Shown one piece after another: positions 61,703 through 64,000 of a stretch of DNA of 64,000 nt. Made by a program: the position numbers and the translations under genes. Within the stretch, counting starts at the first letter, position 1, and the number at the start of each line of letters is the position of its first letter. The notes beneath the pieces were generated by a model. It was not told the origin of the DNA and searched no databases. It saw only the letters and a list, made by a program, of their open reading frames with translations. The DNA lies in contig NZ_VTWT01000002.1 in assembly GCF_008727925.1 (NCBI RefSeq), forward strand, positions 558,001 to 622,000, in the 5' to 3' direction. Source of the stretch: Adhaeribacter soli. GTDB lineage: Bacteria; Bacteroidota; Bacteroidia; Cytophagales; Hymenobacteraceae.

Positions 61703-62272
61703 ATGAACTCCGCTACGCAAACTTCAACCCTTACCGAATACGACCTCACCGGCACCGTTTCCCATCTTTACAACCTGCTCGAACAAAACCCGGAGCTCTT
61801 CCCGATACTTTTCCGGGAAATGATGGACAACCCGAAAAGCCAGATACGGTTACGGGCGGGTAATGCGGTAGAAAAAGCTGCCCGGAAGAACCCTGCCTTG
61901 CTGCTGCCCTTCAGAGCTGAAATGCTGGAAGCCATAACCAAACCGCTGAACAACGAAGCTATCTGGCATGTGGCTTTGCTGCTGGGCTATATAAACCCGG
62001 AAGGCGACGATCTGGCTTTGGCGGTAAACAAACTTTTCCATTGGCTCGATTCCGTTCCGCACAAGTTCGTAAAAGTGAATTGTCTGCAAACGCTTGCCCT
62101 GCTGGCTCTAAAACATAGCTGGCTCCAACCCGAAGTTACCGAAATGCTGGAAGCAGCCCTGGAACACGAAAGTTTTGCGATACAGGCACGGGCGCGGATT
62201 TTACTAAAGCAGTTTAAACCGAAAAAAAACAGTATCGGCAGTAAGCAGAAAAGTATTTCCGGTGGAATTTGA
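61703..62272 (+). CDS. HEAT-repeat-like protein of unknown function
   Basis: 189 residues without signal peptide or membrane segment. The sequence is all-helical by pattern, with repeated helix pairs. Q-I-R-L-R-A-G-N-A-V-E-K-A-A, W-H-V-A-L-L-L-G-Y-I, F-V-K-V-N-C-L-Q-T-L-A-L-L-A and F-A-I-Q-A-R-A-R-I-L-L-K resemble successive HEAT repeats of an armadillo-type superhelix. Such proteins are usually protein-binding scaffolds; HEAT-like DNA glycosylases (AlkD) are a weaker alternative, but no catalytic Asp/Trp pattern can be identified. The basic C-terminal tail (K-P-K-K-N-S) is probably disordered. Isolated gene. Confidence 0.7.
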   Translation: MNSATQTSTLTEYDLTGTVSHLYNLLEQNPELFPILFREMMDNPKSQIRLRAGNAVEKAARKNPALLLPFRAEMLEAITKPLNNEAIWHVALLLGYINPEGDDLALAVNKLFHWLDSVPHKFVKVNCLQTLALLALKHSWLQPEVTEMLEAALEHESFAIQARARILLKQFKPKKNSIGSKQKSISGGI

Positions 62273-62439
62273 AACCCATTTTTATTTTTCCGGTATAGGC
62301 AGATTCCCCGCCCGGCCGTGCTATTGCACATAAAATATTTTTTTTTAAGTAGTGGCAGCGGTCCGGAAATTATTTGCGTATTTACCTTAAAAATCGTGCT
62401 CCGGCGGCTTACAGCAATTTTTTTGTAAGTTCAACTTGC

Positions 62440-62447
62440 TAATTTTG
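62440..62447 (+). promoter_or_regulatory. Candidate -7 box of the Asp-rich protein gene
   Basis: TAATTTTG matches TAnnTTTG exactly, 45 bases before the ATG at 62493. TTTG at 62422-62425 is nearer than the usual spacing. Confidence 0.45.
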
Positions 62448-62492
62448 CGACTGAAAAACCAAGACCTAACCCATAATTTTCAACCGAAGACT

Positions 62493-62780
62493 ATGTACAC
62501 CAACACCAGCTTAAACAACCCGTTCGAAGTTAATGCGAACATCATGATGATGACCTACCCGGCAATGCAAGCCATGCCCGGTGGCGACGATGACGATGAC
62601 CTGGACGATGATGCGGCAGACCTCGATGACGATGATTTTGAAGAAGAATTGCTGGTAGATGATGACTACGAAGGTGACGACTTCAAAGACGTAGACGATC
62701 TGGATGACCTCGACGATCTGGATGATTTCGACGACGAGGATGACGAATTCTCGAACGTGGACGACGACGACGAATTCTAA
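62493..62780 (+). CDS. Small Asp/Glu-rich acidic protein
   Basis: 95 residues from the ATG at 62493. A TTG 57 bases upstream is in frame but overlaps the likely promoter. After a neutral N-terminus of about 30 residues with a Met-rich stretch (I-M-M-M-T-Y-P-A-M-Q-A-M), almost everything is Asp or Glu with Leu, Val and Phe spaced every 3 to 4 residues (D-D-L-D-D-L-D-D-F-D-D). It is not a known calcium-binding loop pattern. The protein should be highly charged and disordered, like acidic chaperone tails or polyanionic decoys. The frame ends at a normal stop with a good terminator. I do not recognise a family. Confidence 0.72.
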   Translation: MYTNTSLNNPFEVNANIMMMTYPAMQAMPGGDDDDDLDDDAADLDDDDFEEELLVDDDYEGDDFKDVDDLDDLDDLDDFDDEDDEFSNVDDDDEF

Positions 62781-62824
62781 AAAAAGCCTTAGCGCCATTC
62801 CTCGCATTACGGACATGAAGAAAT

Positions 62825-62862
62825 AAAAAAGCATCCTGTTTAATAGCAGGATGCTTTTTTAT
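62825..62862 (+). terminator. Terminator after the Asp-rich protein gene
   Basis: AAAAAAGCATCCTG (62825-62838) is perfectly complemented at 62847-62860 around TTTAATAG. Confidence 0.88.
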
Positions 62863-62880
62863 TGTTTATTGGTAATTGCT

Positions 62881-63032
62881 AGAAGTTATCTCAAAAACCC
62901 ACTTGTCATCCTGAGCGCTAGTGAAGGACCTCGTTAGCTCTCAGCACCAAAGCCAGATTTAACAGCTTTACCAGTAGCAGACGAGTTGTTTCGCTCTCGC
63001 TCAACATGACACCCATTTTTTAGATAGCTTCT
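62881..63032. repeat. TGTCAT-ended MITE-like inverted repeat, copy 3 (fullest)
   Basis: The left end reads AGAAGTTATCTCAAAAACCC then TTGTCATCCTGAGCG. The right end, on the other strand, reads AGAAGCTATCTAAAAAATGG then TGTCATGTTGAGCGAGAGCG. The element is about 152 bases long, has terminal inverted repeats of some 35 bases and no coding content. Its right end on the reverse strand matches the left end of copy 1 at 4611 almost base for base. Confidence 0.8.
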
Positions 63033-63138
63033 AGTTTAATTCCTTAAACGCTATGACCCGGAGGAAAAAACACAGCAAGTGGTTCAAGCAATCAGATAAA
63101 ATCAATCAGCAATTAACAATCAGCAATTAAATATTAAA

Positions 63139-64000
63139 TTATTCCACGTACAGCACCAGGCCTTTCAGGTATTCGCCTTCCGGGCAGAAAATGCTTACCG
63201 GGTGGTCGGCTGGTTGCGATAACTGGTGAATGATCTTTATGGAACGCCCGGCCTCGATGGCAGCTGCCATCAGCGTGTTTTCGAACAGGTATTTATCTAC
63301 CACCTGCGAACAGGAGAACGTGAACAGGATGCTGCCCGATTTCATTTTCTTCAGCGCTTCGGCGTTCAGGCGCTTGTAGCCCATTACGGCGTTGTGGCGC
63401 GCACTTAAATGCTTGGCAAAGGCCGGAGGGTCCAGAATTACAATGTCATAATCTTCCAGCGGGTTTTTCAGAAAATCGAAGGTATCTACCGCAAAGGATT
63501 CGTGCTTATCGGCGTGGCCGGAAAGTTCGGCGTTGCGGTCCGTCAGTTCAATGGCCCGTTTCGAAGAATCTACTGAATGCACAACCGTTGCGCCGGCATT
63601 CAGGGCATAAATAGAGAAGCCGCCGGTGTAGCAAAACGTATTCAGCACTTTCTTACCTGCCGAATAACGCGCTACCAGTTCCCGATTTTCCCGCTGATCG
63701 ATAAAGAAGCCCGTTTTCTGGCCGTTTACCCAATCTACGTAAAAGCGGTTGCCGTTTTCCTGCACAATGGTTTCGCCGGAATTTTCCCCGATCAGGAAAC
63801 CGTTCTCCGCCTCAATGCCGGATTTCTGAGAAAGCGACTCAGCACTTTTATCGTACACCGCGCTCAGCTTGTCACCGATCACGTTTTTAATGGCCTGGGC
63901 AATTTCGTGGCGCGCGCGGTACATGCCCACAGTATGCGCCTGGAAAACGGCCGTATCGCCGTAAACATCCACCACCAGACCAGGCAGACCATCGCCTTCA
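63139..64000 (-). CDS. RlmI-like class I SAM-dependent rRNA methyltransferase (5' end outside window)
   Basis: The frame is open to the window edge, and the residues before the first possible GTG start (E-G-D-G-L-P-G-L-V-V-D) are family sequence, so the gene continues beyond 64000. About 287 residues are seen. They contain the linker G-Q-K-T-G-F-F-I-D-Q-R-E-N-R, motif I N-T-F-C-Y-T-G-G-F-S, the acidic V-D-S-S, and motif IV D-I-V-I-L-D-P-P-A-F. This is the COG1092 layout (PUA domain then methyltransferase), whose best-known member RlmI makes 5-methylcytosine 1962 in 23S rRNA. The exact target here is inferred. The N-terminal PUA domain is not in view. Confidence 0.88.
   Translation of the reverse strand, partial: EGDGLPGLVVDVYGDTAVFQAHTVGMYRARHEIAQAIKNVIGDKLSAVYDKSAESLSQKSGIEAENGFLIGENSGETIVQENGNRFYVDWVNGQKTGFFIDQRENRELVARYSAGKKVLNTFCYTGGFSIYALNAGATVVHSVDSSKRAIELTDRNAELSGHADKHESFAVDTFDFLKNPLEDYDIVILDPPAFAKHLSARHNAVMGYKRLNAEALKKMKSGSILFTFSCSQVVDKYLFENTLMAAAIEAGRSIKIIHQLSQPADHPVSIFCPEGEYLKGLVLYVE

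Overview
The window looks like chromosomal DNA of a member of the Bacteroidota, most likely order Cytophagales and perhaps Hymenobacteraceae. The genus is inference. Supporting signs are many large secreted proteins ending in type IX secretion (T9SS) type A sorting domains, promoters matching the Bacteroidota consensus TTTG / TAnnTTTG, almost no Shine-Dalgarno sequences, and a complex I operon with a short NuoG. No tRNA, rRNA, CRISPR, phage or transposase gene is visible.

Layout. Positions 1-7.8 kb are mixed housekeeping genes: the end of an SGNH hydrolase, an AlkB-like dioxygenase, a sugar O-acetyltransferase, an ABC ATPase, an OmpA-like lipoprotein, a type II NADH dehydrogenase with a proline-rich tail, a carboxypeptidase-regulatory-like secreted protein and an ArsR-type regulator. 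Positions 8.4-17.3 kb hold two convergent T9SS cargo genes that share their C-terminal parts: a 608-residue LamG-like protein and a 2328-residue protein with three beta-helix modules. A YjjG-type nucleotidase and pruA follow. Positions 20.4-32.6 kb are a head-to-tail array of nine secreted T9SS proteins: seven large ones built from W-N-N-A-W / Y-D-x-x-G-N repeats and two small ones. Most are followed by copies of the same hairpin terminator.

Positions 32.9-48.5 kb carry all subunits of NADH:quinone oxidoreductase in the order nuoABCDEFGHIJ-KLMN. A terminator, two long inverted repeats and a second promoter lie between nuoJ and nuoK. A membrane-anchored di-haem cytochrome c follows. Positions 49.8-57.6 kb hold two tandem GEVED/PKD/T9SS surface proteins that are a recent duplication. 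The end carries aspS, a subclass B1 metallo-beta-lactamase, a HEAT-repeat-like protein, a very Asp-rich small protein and the start-truncated end of an RlmI-like methyltransferase.

The most unusual feature is between the genes. Many start codons (ndh, pruA, nuoD, E, F, G, H, J, M, N and the first array gene) are directly preceded by tracts of short degenerate repeats. These are often mirrored by a complementary tract just after the previous gene, so each gap could fold. The repeated word differs from gap to gap while the architecture stays the same. Several other families of intergenic inverted repeats also occur, including TGTCAT-ended MITE-like elements, GGACA/TGTCC palindromes and 25-bp-arm repeats. 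These repeats, the duplicated terminators and the cargo array are the parts most worth following up.
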